A stretch of DNA of 64,000 nt, from positions 5,847,001 through 5,911,000 of the forward strand of contig NZ_CP114904.1 in the NCBI RefSeq assembly GCF_027497215.1, read 5' to 3'. Positions 8,605 through 17,507 of this stretch are shown here, piece by piece. The translations under genes and the position numbers were made by a program. The DNA comes from Micromonospora sp. WMMD812. GTDB lineage: Bacteria > Actinomycetota > Actinomycetes > Mycobacteriales > Micromonosporaceae. Under the pieces are notes generated by a model, which was not told the origin of the DNA, searched no databases, and was given only the letters and a program-made list of their open reading frames with translations. The number at the start of each line of letters is the position of its first letter. Positions within the stretch are counted from its first letter, which is position 1.

Positions 8605-9735
8605 TCACTCCTGTGGGCCGGTCCAGTCCAGGCAGACCACCACGGCGTCGTCCACCAGGTCACCGGCCACGAACGCGCGCAGGTCGCCGAGGAGCGACCG
8701 GACGGCGTCCAGGGCGTCCATCGACCCGGTCCGGCGCAGGAACCGGTCCAGTGCCGTCCCGCCGTACGGGACGTCGTGCGCGGTCGCGTCGACGACCCCG
8801 TCGCTGACCACGAAGAGCCGGTCGCCGCGCTGCAGCTGGAACCGCTGCTCGTGGTAGTCGGTCGCCTCGAACATGCCGAGCGGGAACTGGGCCTCCAGTG
8901 CCTGATCGGTCACCTCTCCGTCGCGCAGCCGGATCAGCCGGGGCGAGCCGGCGTCCACCACGGTCATCACCCCGCTCGCCAGGTCGAGCTCCATCAGCAG
9001 GCTGGAGAGGTGCTGGCTGCCCCGGTGCACGTCGTAGATCGCCTGGTCGGCGAGCGCGGCCTGGTCGGCCAGGGAGAGCCCGGCCCGGCGGGCGTTGCGC
9101 AGGGCGCTGGTGGCCAGCGCGGTGAGCATCGACGCGGCGACGCCCTCGCCCATCCCGTTGACGGTCGACAACCAGAGCCGCTGCCCGTCGTCGGACCAGT
9201 CGAAGCTGTCGCCGCGCACCGCGTACGCCGGCTCCAACTGCCCGGCCAGGCGGAACGCGGGCCGGGTGCGGCTCCGGCCCGGCAGCAGCTCCCACTGCAT
9301 CTCGGCGGCGAGGGTCAGCCGCTGGCTGCGCCGCGCGGAGCGGTAGACGTCGGTCCCGGCGGAGACCGCGGAGAGCTCGTGGGCGAGGGCGGTGGCGATC
9401 TCCGCCAGCTCGCCGAGCACGCCCTGGTCGTCCGGCGCCGGGGCCACCCGCAGCACGCCGCGCCGCTCGCCGCGCATGGTCACCGGAAGGTACGCGGTCC
9501 CGGCGCTGGACACCGGCTCCTGGTGGTCGAAGCAGCGCCAGGCCGGGTGGCCCGGGCCGGTGATCCCCTCACCCTCCTGCAGCGGCAGCAGCACGGCGAG
9601 CCGGTAGTCGACCTGGAGCAGCTCGGTGTCGGTGATCCCGTACGACCGGGCGAGGACGTCGGCGATCCGCTCGACCAGCAGATCGGCGGGTGCCCCGTTC
9701 AGGCTGCGTCGTGCCCGGTTGACCGGTTCGCTCAT
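8605..9735 (-). CDS. PP2C/SpoIIE-type serine phosphatase, possibly degenerate
   Basis: The 376-residue protein has an N-terminal GAF-like region and a C-terminal SpoIIE/PP2C phosphatase domain. The first metal-binding Asp is present (RGDSFDW), as are the late acidic motifs (SDGVVDAT and DDAVVV). However the central motif, usually GDVxGxG or DGMGxG, reads VNGMGEG, with Asn where a metal-binding Asp is expected. ATG 9735 has AAGGAG about 6 bases upstream. Relatives dephosphorylate anti-anti-sigma factors in partner-switching control. It is divergent from the MarR gene, 58 bases away, and convergent with the sugar transferase. Activity is uncertain because of the Asn. Confidence 0.85.
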   Translation of the reverse strand: MSEPVNRARRSLNGAPADLLVERIADVLARSYGITDTELLQVDYRLAVLLPLQEGEGITGPGHPAWRCFDHQEPVSSAGTAYLPVTMRGERRGVLRVAPAPDDQGVLGELAEIATALAHELSAVSAGTDVYRSARRSQRLTLAAEMQWELLPGRSRTRPAFRLAGQLEPAYAVRGDSFDWSDDGQRLWLSTVNGMGEGVAASMLTALATSALRNARRAGLSLADQAALADQAIYDVHRGSQHLSSLLMELDLASGVMTVVDAGSPRLIRLRDGEVTDQALEAQFPLGMFEATDYHEQRFQLQRGDRLFVVSDGVVDATAHDVPYGGTALDRFLRRTGSMDALDAVRSLLGDLRAFVAGDLVDDAVVVCLDWTGPQE

Positions 9736-9793
9736 GGCCCGCTCCTTGATCGCCAGCTCAACCACACCGTCTTCGGAGTACTCTCGGGCCACC

Positions 9794-10369
9794 ATGGCCG
9801 AACTGCACGGTCCCTCGGACCCCGAGACGAGTATGGCCGCCGCACTGGATGCGGCGGCGGGTGCCCTGCTGACCGTGTGGGAGGCGGCGCGGGAGCGGAC
9901 GACCAGCCGGGTCTCCGGCGCCCAGCTGCGCGCCGTCATGGTCGTCGAGCAGCACGACGGCATCAACCTCCGCCGGCTGGCCAGCCGCCTCGACATGTTG
10001 CTCAGCTCGGCGAGCCGGCTCTGCGACCGGCTGGTGGCCGCGGGCATGCTGGAACGCGAGCCGGGCCGGCTCGACCGCCGCGAGATCTCGCTGCACCTCA
10101 CCCCGGAGGCGCGCCGGCTCCTCGTCGAGCTGCGGGACGACCGGCGCGAGCAGCTCGCCCGGATCCTCGGCGGCATGACGTCGCAGGGCCGGGAGGCACT
10201 GCTCAGCGGAATGCGCGAGTTCGACGAGACGGCCCGCCGGCAGGAGGCCGTCGCCGCCCCGGTGGAACCGGTGCCGGTCCGGCCGGACGGCCTCGACGGC
10301 GAGAGCCACCCGCTCCCGGCCCCCCGGGACTGGCCGGCGGGCGAGCCGCCGGTGGCCCGTACCGCCTGA
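9794..10369 (+). CDS. MarR family transcriptional regulator
   Basis: The 191-residue protein carries a MarR winged helix: INLRRLASRLDMLLSSASRLCDRLVAAGMLERE as the helix-turn-helix and RLDRREISLHLTPEARRLL as the wing. A proline-rich tail of about 40 residues extends beyond the dimerisation helices. ATG 9794 is chosen because homology begins there; the open frame reaches back to 9626, inside the opposing phosphatase gene. It lies divergent from one PP2C-type phosphatase and tail-to-tail with another: its TGA and the neighbour's stop abut as TGATCA. Shared control with the phosphatases is likely but the ligand is unknown. Confidence 0.9.
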   Translation: MAELHGPSDPETSMAAALDAAAGALLTVWEAARERTTSRVSGAQLRAVMVVEQHDGINLRRLASRLDMLLSSASRLCDRLVAAGMLEREPGRLDRREISLHLTPEARRLLVELRDDRREQLARILGGMTSQGREALLSGMREFDETARRQEAVAAPVEPVPVRPDGLDGESHPLPAPRDWPAGEPPVARTA

Positions 10370-12109
10370 TCAGGCGGGCTCGCCCGGGCTCACGGCGAGC
10401 ATGGCCAGGTCGTCGTGGCCCCGCCCGGCGGGCCACTCGTCCACGACGCGGAGCAGGCGGTCGACGAGCGCGGCCGCGGGCAGACCGGCCGACGCGGCCA
10501 GCGCGGCGCGCAGGCGAGCCTCGCCGCTCGGCTCGCCGGGACCGGTGCCGTCGCCCCCGCCGGTCACCCCGTCGGTGTAGGTCAGCAGTAGCTCACCCGG
10601 GTCGAGCCGGACCTCCGCCTCGACGAATCGGGCGGCGCTCAGCGCGCCGACCGGCATCCCGCCGACCCGGACCGGCGTGACGGTCCCGTCGGCCCGCAGC
10701 ACCAGCGGTGCCGGGTGCCCGCCACCGGCGATCCGGATGTGCAGGCCACCGTCGGCGAGCGGCTCCCCGGTGCCGAGCAGCAGACTGGTGAACTGACTGC
10801 GCCGGGCGGCGTCAGGCGCGTCGAGCAGCGCCCGGTTGAGCAGCCCCAGCAACGCCAGCGGGCGCTGCTCGACCAGGCGCAGGGTCTGCAGCGACTGGCG
10901 TACCCGGCCGGTGAGCACGGCGGCCCCGACGCCCCGGCCGCTGACGTCACCGATGGCGAACAGCGCGCCCCGCGCGGTCGGGAAGAGGTCGTAGAAGTCG
11001 CCACCGATGCGCAGGCGGTCACCGGCGGCGCGGTACCCGCCCGCGACGGCGAGCCGCGGGACGTTCGGCAGGTCCGGCGGGAGCAGGCTGCTCTCGAGGA
11101 CCCGGGCGAGGTGCGCCTGCGCGCCGTAGAGCTCGGCGGTGGCCAGCGCGGCACCGGCCCGCGCGGCGAACTCGCGAGCCAGCTCGGCGTCGCGCCCGTC
11201 GAAGCCCGCCCGGTCGGTCCGGCGGACCAGGAGCAGGGCGCCGGCCGTGCCCGCGGCCGCGGGCATCGGGTTGACCAGCACCGTGCCGGGTGCGCCGAAC
11301 CCGGGCGGCAGCAGCGGGGCCAGCCGGGCGAGGTCGGCGCCCGACCACCGGTCGGGTCCGACCGGCCGTTCACCGGCCAGCGCCTCGGCGAGCCTGGGAA
11401 GCGTGGTGGTCAGCTCGGCCGGGGCCACCCCGCTGACCGGGGCCGGTTCGACGTCGGTGTGCCGGTGCCAGTGTGGGCTCGGATCGGCCGGTGGCGCCGG
11501 GTGGTGCAGCACGACGGCGGCGTCGGCGAGGTAGGGCACGGCCAGGGTGACGGTGGCCAGGAGCGCCTGCTCGCGGTGCAGTGACAACCCGAGTCGACTG
11601 CCGGAATGGGCGAGGAAGGCGGTGCGGGAACGCTCGGTCAGCAGGGCGTCGTCGCGGGCGTGCTCCTCGGTGACGTCCCGGACGTACCAGGCGTGCCGGC
11701 CGCCCGCCAGCGCGCGGCGGGCTCCGCGCAGCCACCGGCCGCGATGCTCGCTCTCGAAGCCGTCCGCGCCGTCGCGGACCGCTCGGGCCAGCGCGGGCAC
11801 CGGGCAGCCTGCCAACGCGTCGCCGGGCGTGACGTCCGGTAGCAGCTCTGTCGCCGCCGCGTTGACCAGCGCGACCAAGCCGGCGGCGTCGGTGATGACG
11901 ACGGCCTCGGCCAGCCCGTCGAGCAGCTCGCGGGCGAGGCCCGGGTCGGCCGGCAGGGCGGAGCGGGAGGCGCCGGCGGGCCGCCGGACCGGCGGGCGCG
12001 GCCTACCGGTGCCGCCGACCGGGTCGGCCGTGCCGTCGCGACGGGTCACGCTCACCGCCGGTCGCCGGGCGCCCCGGTCTCTCGACCTGTCCGCATGCTG
12101 GTCCCGCAC
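10370..12109 (-). CDS. PAS-GAF-PP2C (SpoIIE) sensor phosphatase
   Basis: The 579-residue soluble protein has a PAS domain (LLDGLAEAVVITDAAGLVALVN, residues about 60-130), a GAF-like domain (about 165-330) and a C-terminal SpoIIE phosphatase. The phosphatase keeps all metal sites: GGDFYD, IGDVSGRGVGAA, YTDGVT and GHDDLAMLAV. It probably dephosphorylates an anti-sigma-factor antagonist in response to a cytoplasmic signal sensed by PAS or GAF. GTG 12109 was chosen as the longest credible start; GTG codons at the later VSVTRRDG are possible. It ends exactly where the MarR gene ends. It lies 78 bases downstream of the xylR stop on the same strand, so read-through from xylR is possible. Confidence 0.9.
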   Translation of the reverse strand: MRDQHADRSRDRGARRPAVSVTRRDGTADPVGGTGRPRPPVRRPAGASRSALPADPGLARELLDGLAEAVVITDAAGLVALVNAAATELLPDVTPGDALAGCPVPALARAVRDGADGFESEHRGRWLRGARRALAGGRHAWYVRDVTEEHARDDALLTERSRTAFLAHSGSRLGLSLHREQALLATVTLAVPYLADAAVVLHHPAPPADPSPHWHRHTDVEPAPVSGVAPAELTTTLPRLAEALAGERPVGPDRWSGADLARLAPLLPPGFGAPGTVLVNPMPAAAGTAGALLLVRRTDRAGFDGRDAELAREFAARAGAALATAELYGAQAHLARVLESSLLPPDLPNVPRLAVAGGYRAAGDRLRIGGDFYDLFPTARGALFAIGDVSGRGVGAAVLTGRVRQSLQTLRLVEQRPLALLGLLNRALLDAPDAARRSQFTSLLLGTGEPLADGGLHIRIAGGGHPAPLVLRADGTVTPVRVGGMPVGALSAARFVEAEVRLDPGELLLTYTDGVTGGGDGTGPGEPSGEARLRAALAASAGLPAAALVDRLLRVVDEWPAGRGHDDLAMLAVSPGEPA

Positions 12110-12187
12110 CCCTCGCTGAGAATCGTTGCCTGCCGGCCAGGGTACCGAGGGCGGTGCAGGCGGAGCGGGTGGTGCGGCGCGGGCGAG

Positions 12188-13441
12188 TCAGGCGGCGCGG
12201 GCGAGCCAGCCGGCGGGCCGCGCGATGATCCGGCGGACCACCGAACCGGCGGCGCCCACCGCGGCGGCGTCCGCGCCGAGCACCGCCGGCCGCACGGTGA
12301 CCGGCGACCAGGCCGCGGTCAGCACCCGGCGGCCGATCTCGGCGAGCACCGGCGGCCGCAGCCACGGGGTGAGCGGGGCGTAGCCGCCGCCGAGCACGAC
12401 GGTGTCCAGGTCGAGAAGGTTCACCACGCCCGCGACCGCCACGCCGAGCGCGGTGCCCGCGTCGTGCAGCGCGCGGAGCGCGTCCGCCGTGCCGGCCTCG
12501 GCCAGCTCGGCCAGCCGGGCCGCGGCGGTGTCGGCCGGCAGGTCGGCCCCGGCCAGGCCGGCGGCGGCGAGGATCGCCTCCTGGCCGGCGTACTGCTCCA
12601 GGCAGCCCCGGCCACCGCACCGGCAGGGACGCCCCTCGGGAGAGACCGGGATGTGCCCGATCTCGCCGCTCCAGCCCCGTGCGCCACGGAACAGCGAGCC
12701 GTCCAGAACGATCCCCGCGCCGATGCCGACCTCGCCGGAGATGTGCAGGAAGCTGGCCGGGCCGGTGGGACCGGCGTGCAGCTCACCGAGCGCGGCGAGG
12801 TTGGCCTCGTTGTCGACCACCAGCGGCGGCACGCCGTCGACCCGCTCGGTGAGCGGTGGGTGCCCGGCGAGCAGCGCCCGCACGGGCACGTCCCGCCAAC
12901 CGAGGTTCGGCGCCAGTCGTACCAGGCCCGCGTCGTCGACCAGGCCGGGCACGGCGAGCGCCGCACCGGCCAGGGTGAGACCGCGCGCCGCGGCGTCGGC
13001 CCGGGCCCGCCCGGCCAGCTCGACCAGCCGGGCAAGCGTGTCGGCGGGGGCGACCGGCCGCAGGTCGGCACGGTGCACGGTGTGGTGCCGGACCCGGCCG
13101 GCGAGGTCCACCACGCACGCGGCGAGATAGTCGACGTTGACCTCCAGGCCGAGCCCGGCCGGGCCGTCGCCGGCCAGCACCAGGCCCCGGGCCGGCCGGC
13201 CGGCTCCGGCGCGCGGTGCCGGCTCGGCCTCGGTGACCAGCCGACCGGTGATCAGGTCCTCGACGACCGCGGAGACGGTGGCCCGGGTGAGGCCGGTCTC
13301 GGCGGCCAGGTCGGCCCGCGACGGTGGACGGTCGGCGACGGCGATCCGGCCGAGCACCACGGCGAGGTTCAGCTCGCGCAGGCTGCCCTGGCGGACGGCG
13401 CCGGCTGCGGCGGAGGCAGGGCTGGCGGCGGTAGGGCTCAC
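12188..13441 (-). CDS. xylR: ROK family xylose repressor (XylR type)
   Basis: The 417-residue protein has an N-terminal winged helix ([24 protein letters not shown]) and a C-terminal ROK sugar-kinase-like domain. The domain carries the ROK zinc motif [12 protein letters not shown] and the sugar-binding element GEIGHIPV. In XylR-type ROK proteins the sugar domain binds xylose and releases DNA. GTG 13441 is the best start; AAGGG abuts it, so the spacing is poor. The frame extends to 13522, but that region carries the xylA promoter. It is divergent from xylA, and only 74 bases separate the two start codons, so it almost certainly represses xylAB through the shared control region. Confidence 0.9.
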   Translation of the reverse strand: MSPTAASPASAAAGAVRQGSLRELNLAVVLGRIAVADRPPSRADLAAETGLTRATVSAVVEDLITGRLVTEAEPAPRAGAGRPARGLVLAGDGPAGLGLEVNVDYLAACVVDLAGRVRHHTVHRADLRPVAPADTLARLVELAGRARADAAARGLTLAGAALAVPGLVDDAGLVRLAPNLGWRDVPVRALLAGHPPLTERVDGVPPLVVDNEANLAALGELHAGPTGPASFLHISGEVGIGAGIVLDGSLFRGARGWSGEIGHIPVSPEGRPCRCGGRGCLEQYAGQEAILAAAGLAGADLPADTAAARLAELAEAGTADALRALHDAGTALGVAVAGVVNLLDLDTVVLGGGYAPLTPWLRPPVLAEIGRRVLTAAWSPVTVRPAVLGADAAAVGAAGSVVRRIIARPAGWLARAA

Positions 13442-13444
13442 CCC

Positions 13445-13473
13445 TTGACAGTGCCACAGGTCACGCAAATAAT
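13445..13473 (+). promoter_or_regulatory. xylA promoter, near-consensus housekeeping type
   Basis: A perfect -35 TTGACA (13445-13450) is followed after 17 bases by -10 AATAAT (13468-13473), one base from TATAAT. Such a strong box pair is unusual in this GC-rich genome and suits a promoter held off by a repressor. Confidence 0.85.
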
Positions 13474-13485
13474 TCAATCGCTGAA
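13473..13485. promoter_or_regulatory. Candidate XylR operator
   Basis: TTCA-ATCGC-TGAA is a short inverted repeat in an AT-rich island. It overlaps the end of the xylA -10 box and the expected transcription start. Its position between xylR and xylA suggests the ROK repressor binds here. The core is only 4+4 bases, so the assignment is tentative. Confidence 0.55.
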
Positions 13486-13515
13486 CAAATAGTGGACCGC
13501 ACCCCGGAGGCTGCC

Positions 13516-14703
13516 ATGGCACCCCGTCCCACCCCTGCCGACAAGTTCTCCTTCGGGCTCTGGACCGTGGGCTGGCAGGCGCGCGACCCGTTCGGCGACG
13601 CCACCCGCCCCGAGCTGGACCCGGTCGAGGCGGTGCACCGGCTCGCCGAGCTCGGCGCGTACGGCATCACCTTCCACGACGACGACCTGATCCCGTTCGG
13701 CGTCGACGCCGCCACCCGCGACCAGCACATCGCCCGCTTCCGCAAGGCCCTCGACGAGACCGGCCTGGTCGTGCCGATGGTCACCACCAACCTCTTCACC
13801 CACCCGGTCTTCAAGGACGGCGGCTTCACCAGCAACGACCGCGAGGTCCGGCGCTACGCCCTGCGCAAGGTGCTGCGCAACGTCGACCTGGCCGCCGAGC
13901 TGGGCGCCAAGACCTTCGTGATGTGGGGCGGCCGGGAAGGCTCCGAGTACGACGTTGCCAAGGACGTCGGTGCCGCGCTGGAGCGTTACCGCGAGGCCGT
14001 CGACCTGCTCACCCAGTACGTCATCGACCGCGGCTACGACCTGCGCTTCGCCCTGGAGCCCAAGCCGAACGAGCCGCGCGGCGACATCCTGCTGCCCACC
14101 GTCGGGCACGCGCTGGCCTTCATCTCGACCCTGGCGCACCCCGAGCTGGTCGGCCTCAACCCGGAGGTCGGGCACGAGCAGATGGCCGGTCTGAACTACG
14201 CCCACGGCATCGCCCAGGCGCTCTGGCAGGGCAAGCTGTTCCACCTCGACCTCAACGGGCAGCGCGGCATCAAGTACGACCAGGACCTGGTCTTCGGCCA
14301 CGGCGACCTGATGAACGCGTTCGCGCTGGTCGACCTGCTGGAGAACGGCGGTCCCGGGGGCGGGCCCGCGTACGACGGCCCCCGGCACTTCGACTACAAG
14401 CCGTCCCGCACCGAGGACATCGCCGGGGTGTGGGCGTCGGCCGAGGCGAACATGGCCACCTACCTGCTGCTCAAGGAGCGTGCCGCGGCGTTCCGGGCCG
14501 ACCCCGAGGTGGCCGAGGCGCTGGCCGCCAGCAAGGTGGCCGAGCTGGCCACGCCGACGCTGTGCGACGGGGAGGGCTACGCCGACCTGCTGAGCGACCG
14601 GTCCGCCTTCGAGGAGTTCGACGTGGACGCGGCCGCCGCGCGCGGCTTCGGCTTCGTCCGGCTCAACCAGCTCGCCGTCGAGCACCTGCTCGGCGCGCGC
14701 TGA
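13516..14703 (+). CDS. xylA: Xylose isomerase
   Basis: The 395-residue enzyme converts D-xylose to D-xylulose. It has the class I actinobacterial form: Trp16 and His54 (TFHDDDL), the Lys of [10 protein letters not shown], the metal ligands of [22 protein letters not shown], and the Asp of FDYKPSR. Length matches Streptomyces and Arthrobacter enzymes. ATG 13516 has CGGAGG 5 bases upstream; GTG 13492 is in frame but has no site. It is the first gene of xylAB, ten bases before xylB, and is divergent from xylR. Induction by xylose through XylR is expected. Confidence 0.98.
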   Translation: MAPRPTPADKFSFGLWTVGWQARDPFGDATRPELDPVEAVHRLAELGAYGITFHDDDLIPFGVDAATRDQHIARFRKALDETGLVVPMVTTNLFTHPVFKDGGFTSNDREVRRYALRKVLRNVDLAAELGAKTFVMWGGREGSEYDVAKDVGAALERYREAVDLLTQYVIDRGYDLRFALEPKPNEPRGDILLPTVGHALAFISTLAHPELVGLNPEVGHEQMAGLNYAHGIAQALWQGKLFHLDLNGQRGIKYDQDLVFGHGDLMNAFALVDLLENGGPGGGPAYDGPRHFDYKPSRTEDIAGVWASAEANMATYLLLKERAAAFRADPEVAEALAASKVAELATPTLCDGEGYADLLSDRSAFEEFDVDAAAARGFGFVRLNQLAVEHLLGAR

Positions 14704-14713
14704 GGCGGTCGTC

Positions 14714-16165
14714 ATGCCGCTCGTCGCGGGGGTGGACTCGTCCACCCAGTCCAGCAAGGTGGTGATCCGGGACGCGGAGACCGGCGCCCTGGTCCGACAG
14801 GGCCGGGCGCCGCACCCGGACGGCACCGAGGTCGACCCGGCCGCCTGGTGGACGGCGCTGCGGGCGGCGGTCGACGCCGCCGGGGGCCTGTCCGACGTGG
14901 CGGCGGTCTCGATCGGTGGCCAGCAGCACGGCATGGTCGCGCTGGACGAGACCGGCCGGGTGGTCCGGCCCGCCCTGCTGTGGAACGACACCCGCTCGGC
15001 CGACGCCGCCGCCGACCTGATCGCCGAGGCCGGCGGCGGGGAGGGCGGGCGGCGGTTCTGGGCCGACGCCGTCGGCAGCGTTCCGGTGGCCAGCTTCACG
15101 ATCACCAAGCTGCGCTGGCTGGCCCAGCACGAGCCGGAGCACGCCGCCCGGGTGGCCGCGGTCTGCCTGCCGCACGACTGGCTCACCTGGCGGTTGACCG
15201 GCGCGAGCGACCTGGCCGCGTTGCGCACCGACCGCGGTGACGCCAGCGGCACCGGCTACTGGTCCCCGGCCACCGGGGAGTACCGGCCCGACCTGCTGGA
15301 GCGGGCCTTCGGCCGGCGCCCCGCGGTGCCGATCGCGCTCGGCCCGGCCGACCCGGCGGGTGAGTTGCACCCGGGCGCCCTGGGCGCCGACGGGGTGCCG
15401 GGCGGATCCCCCGGCGGCGGCGCGCTGCTCGGCCCGGGCACCGGCGACAACGCCGCGGCGGCGCTCGGGGTGGGCGCCGGCCCGGGGGACGTGGTGATCT
15501 CGATCGGCACCTCCGGCACGGTGTTCAGCGTCGCCGAGGCCCCGTCCGCCGACGCCACCGGGATCGTGGCCGGCTTCGCCGACGCCACCGGCCGGTTCCT
15601 GCCCCTGGTCTGCACGCTCAACGCGGCGCGGGTGCTCGACGCCGCCGCGTCGATGCTCCGGGTCGGCCTGGACGAGTTGGCCGACCTGGCCCTCTCCGCG
15701 CCGGCCGGCGCGGACGGGCTGGTGATGGTCCCCTACCTGGAGGGGGAGCGGACCCCGAACCGGCCGACGGCCACCGGTGCCGTGCACGGGCTGACCCTGC
15801 GCACCGCCACGTCGGCGCACCTCGCCCGCGCGGCCGTCGAGGGCATGCTCTGCGCCCTCGCCGACGGCCTGGACGCCATCGTGGCGCAGGGCGTGACCCC
15901 GCGCCGGGTGATCCTGGTGGGCGGCGGCGCCCGGTCGGCCGCGGTGCGCCGCATCGCGCCGCAGGTCTTCGGCTGCCCCGTGGTGGTGCCCCCGCCCGGC
16001 GAGTACGTCGCCGACGGCGCGGCCCGCCAGGCCGCCTGGGTCGCCCTGGGCGGCGACGCGCCGCCCGCGTGGCGTCTCGACGGCACCGAGGAGTACGCCG
16101 CCGAGCCCGTCCCCGCGGTCCGGGAGCGGTACGCCGCCGCCCGGGACCACATCATCGAGCGCTGA
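14714..16165 (+). CDS. xylB: Xylulokinase
   Basis: The 483-residue FGGY-family kinase phosphorylates D-xylulose to xylulose 5-phosphate, which enters the pentose phosphate pathway. Seen motifs are the N-terminal [13 protein letters not shown] phosphate loop, [10 protein letters not shown], and the C-terminal ATP-binding loop [16 protein letters not shown] 14714 follows the xylA stop by 10 bases, so the two are co-transcribed. No xylose transporter lies next to the pair, so uptake must be encoded elsewhere. Length and motifs are normal for the family. Confidence 0.97.
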   Translation: MPLVAGVDSSTQSSKVVIRDAETGALVRQGRAPHPDGTEVDPAAWWTALRAAVDAAGGLSDVAAVSIGGQQHGMVALDETGRVVRPALLWNDTRSADAAADLIAEAGGGEGGRRFWADAVGSVPVASFTITKLRWLAQHEPEHAARVAAVCLPHDWLTWRLTGASDLAALRTDRGDASGTGYWSPATGEYRPDLLERAFGRRPAVPIALGPADPAGELHPGALGADGVPGGSPGGGALLGPGTGDNAAAALGVGAGPGDVVISIGTSGTVFSVAEAPSADATGIVAGFADATGRFLPLVCTLNAARVLDAAASMLRVGLDELADLALSAPAGADGLVMVPYLEGERTPNRPTATGAVHGLTLRTATSAHLARAAVEGMLCALADGLDAIVAQGVTPRRVILVGGGARSAAVRRIAPQVFGCPVVVPPPGEYVADGAARQAAWVALGGDAPPAWRLDGTEEYAAEPVPAVRERYAAARDHIIER

Positions 16166-16335
16166 CCGCGCCGCGGGGCGGGCAACACGTCCGTCCTGCG
16201 GCAGGCGGCACGTCTGTCCCGCGCGGGGCCGCGCCCGTGCCGAGGCGAGCCGGGCCCGGCCCACGCTGGGACCCCGGCCGGCCGGCGACGGTAATGGGCT
16301 GTACGCGGATCGTGCCCATTGGCGATGATCTCCGC

Positions 16336-17445
16336 GTGCCTTCCTCTCCCCGTCCGCCGGCCGCTCCGGCTGGCGTCACCCCGCTGCCGGTCATGCAGTA
16401 CGACGACGTCGACAGCCCCTGTGACGTGGTCGACGCCCTCCTGCTCGACGAGTTCGTGAGCGGCCGGCATCCCTGGGCCCGGACCGTACGGCTGGCCAAG
16501 CTCCGGTCCGGGACGGAGTTGCTGCCGCAACGGGCCCGACTCATCCGCACCGCCATCGAGCGCAACAAGGTCGCGCGGCTCGCCGCTGGCGACGGCTGGA
16601 CCGTGCGGGTGGTGAGCTGGCGAGGGCGGGGCGCGGAGGTGACCGTCACCGCGGTCGACGCCGAGACCGGGGCGGGCGTGCTGGACGAGATCGTCAAGAG
16701 CGGCGCCGAGCCGGTGGGGGCCGGAGCCGTCCCGATCGGCTTTTGGCATCACCACCCGCGTCGCGGCGCCCAGCGCGACAGCCGCCGGATAGAGGCGCCG
16801 GCCTGGGCGGCCATCCGCCCCAACTATCCGGCCGACGCCGCAGCGGCGCTGACCGACCTGATGCGGCTGTCGCCCGACGGCGTGTCGGGCCGGTTGCTGC
16901 TCCTGCACGGACCGCCCGGCACCGGCAAGACCACCGCGTTGCGGGCGCTGGCCCAGGAGTGGCGGGCGTGGTGCCAGGTCGACTGCGTCCTCGATCCCGA
17001 GGAGATGTTCGCGGACCCGGCGTACCTGTCCGAGGTCGCGGTCGGTGAATCGGAGGACGAGGACGACGGCCCGGAGCGGCGGTGGCGGCTGCTGATCCTG
17101 GAGGACTGCGACGAGTTGATCCGGGCCGAGGCCCGGCAGACGGCCGGGCAGGCGTTGTCCCGACTGCTCAACCTCACCGACGGGCTGCTCGGCCAGGGAC
17201 GCAACGTGCTGGTCGCGATCACCACCAACGAGGATCTGTCGCGGCTCCACCCCGCTGTGGTCAGGCCCGGCCGGTGCCTGGCCCGGATCCCGGTCGGGCC
17301 GCTGTCGTACGCCGAGGCGACGACCTGGCTCGGCGGCGCGGGCGGCGTGCCGGCCGGCGGCGCCACCCTCGCCGAGCTGTACGCGCGTCGTGCCGGCGCG
17401 CCCGTCGTGACGGACTCCTCGGCGACCATCGGCGGTTACCTCTGA
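16336..17445 (+). CDS. AAA ATPase with N-terminal DUF5925-like domain
   Basis: The 369-residue protein has an N-terminal region of about 150 residues that resembles DUF5925, followed by one AAA domain. It has Walker A GPPGTGKTT near residue 193, Walker B LLILEDCDEL near 255, sensor 1 ITTNED, and an arginine-finger-like RPGRCL. GTG 16336 is preferred; ATG 16294 (MGCTRIVP) is in frame and cannot be excluded. Neither start has a strong ribosome site. The protein has no signal peptide or membrane segment. Its substrate is unknown; the AAA part is secure, the DUF5925 match is from memory of the family. Confidence 0.82.
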   Translation: MPSSPRPPAAPAGVTPLPVMQYDDVDSPCDVVDALLLDEFVSGRHPWARTVRLAKLRSGTELLPQRARLIRTAIERNKVARLAAGDGWTVRVVSWRGRGAEVTVTAVDAETGAGVLDEIVKSGAEPVGAGAVPIGFWHHHPRRGAQRDSRRIEAPAWAAIRPNYPADAAAALTDLMRLSPDGVSGRLLLLHGPPGTGKTTALRALAQEWRAWCQVDCVLDPEEMFADPAYLSEVAVGESEDEDDGPERRWRLLILEDCDELIRAEARQTAGQALSRLLNLTDGLLGQGRNVLVAITTNEDLSRLHPAVVRPGRCLARIPVGPLSYAEATTWLGGAGGVPAGGATLAELYARRAGAPVVTDSSATIGGYL

Positions 17446-17507
17446 GCCGGCCGCCCCGACGGCGCGCCGTCACCCGCTCGTGACCTTGGACTGCTTGGCT
17501 GCCACGC

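Noticed and set aside
16261..16335. A longer N-terminus for the AAA ATPase from ATG 16294.
   Set aside because: The added 14 residues show no family similarity and the spot has no ribosome site; it cannot be fully excluded.
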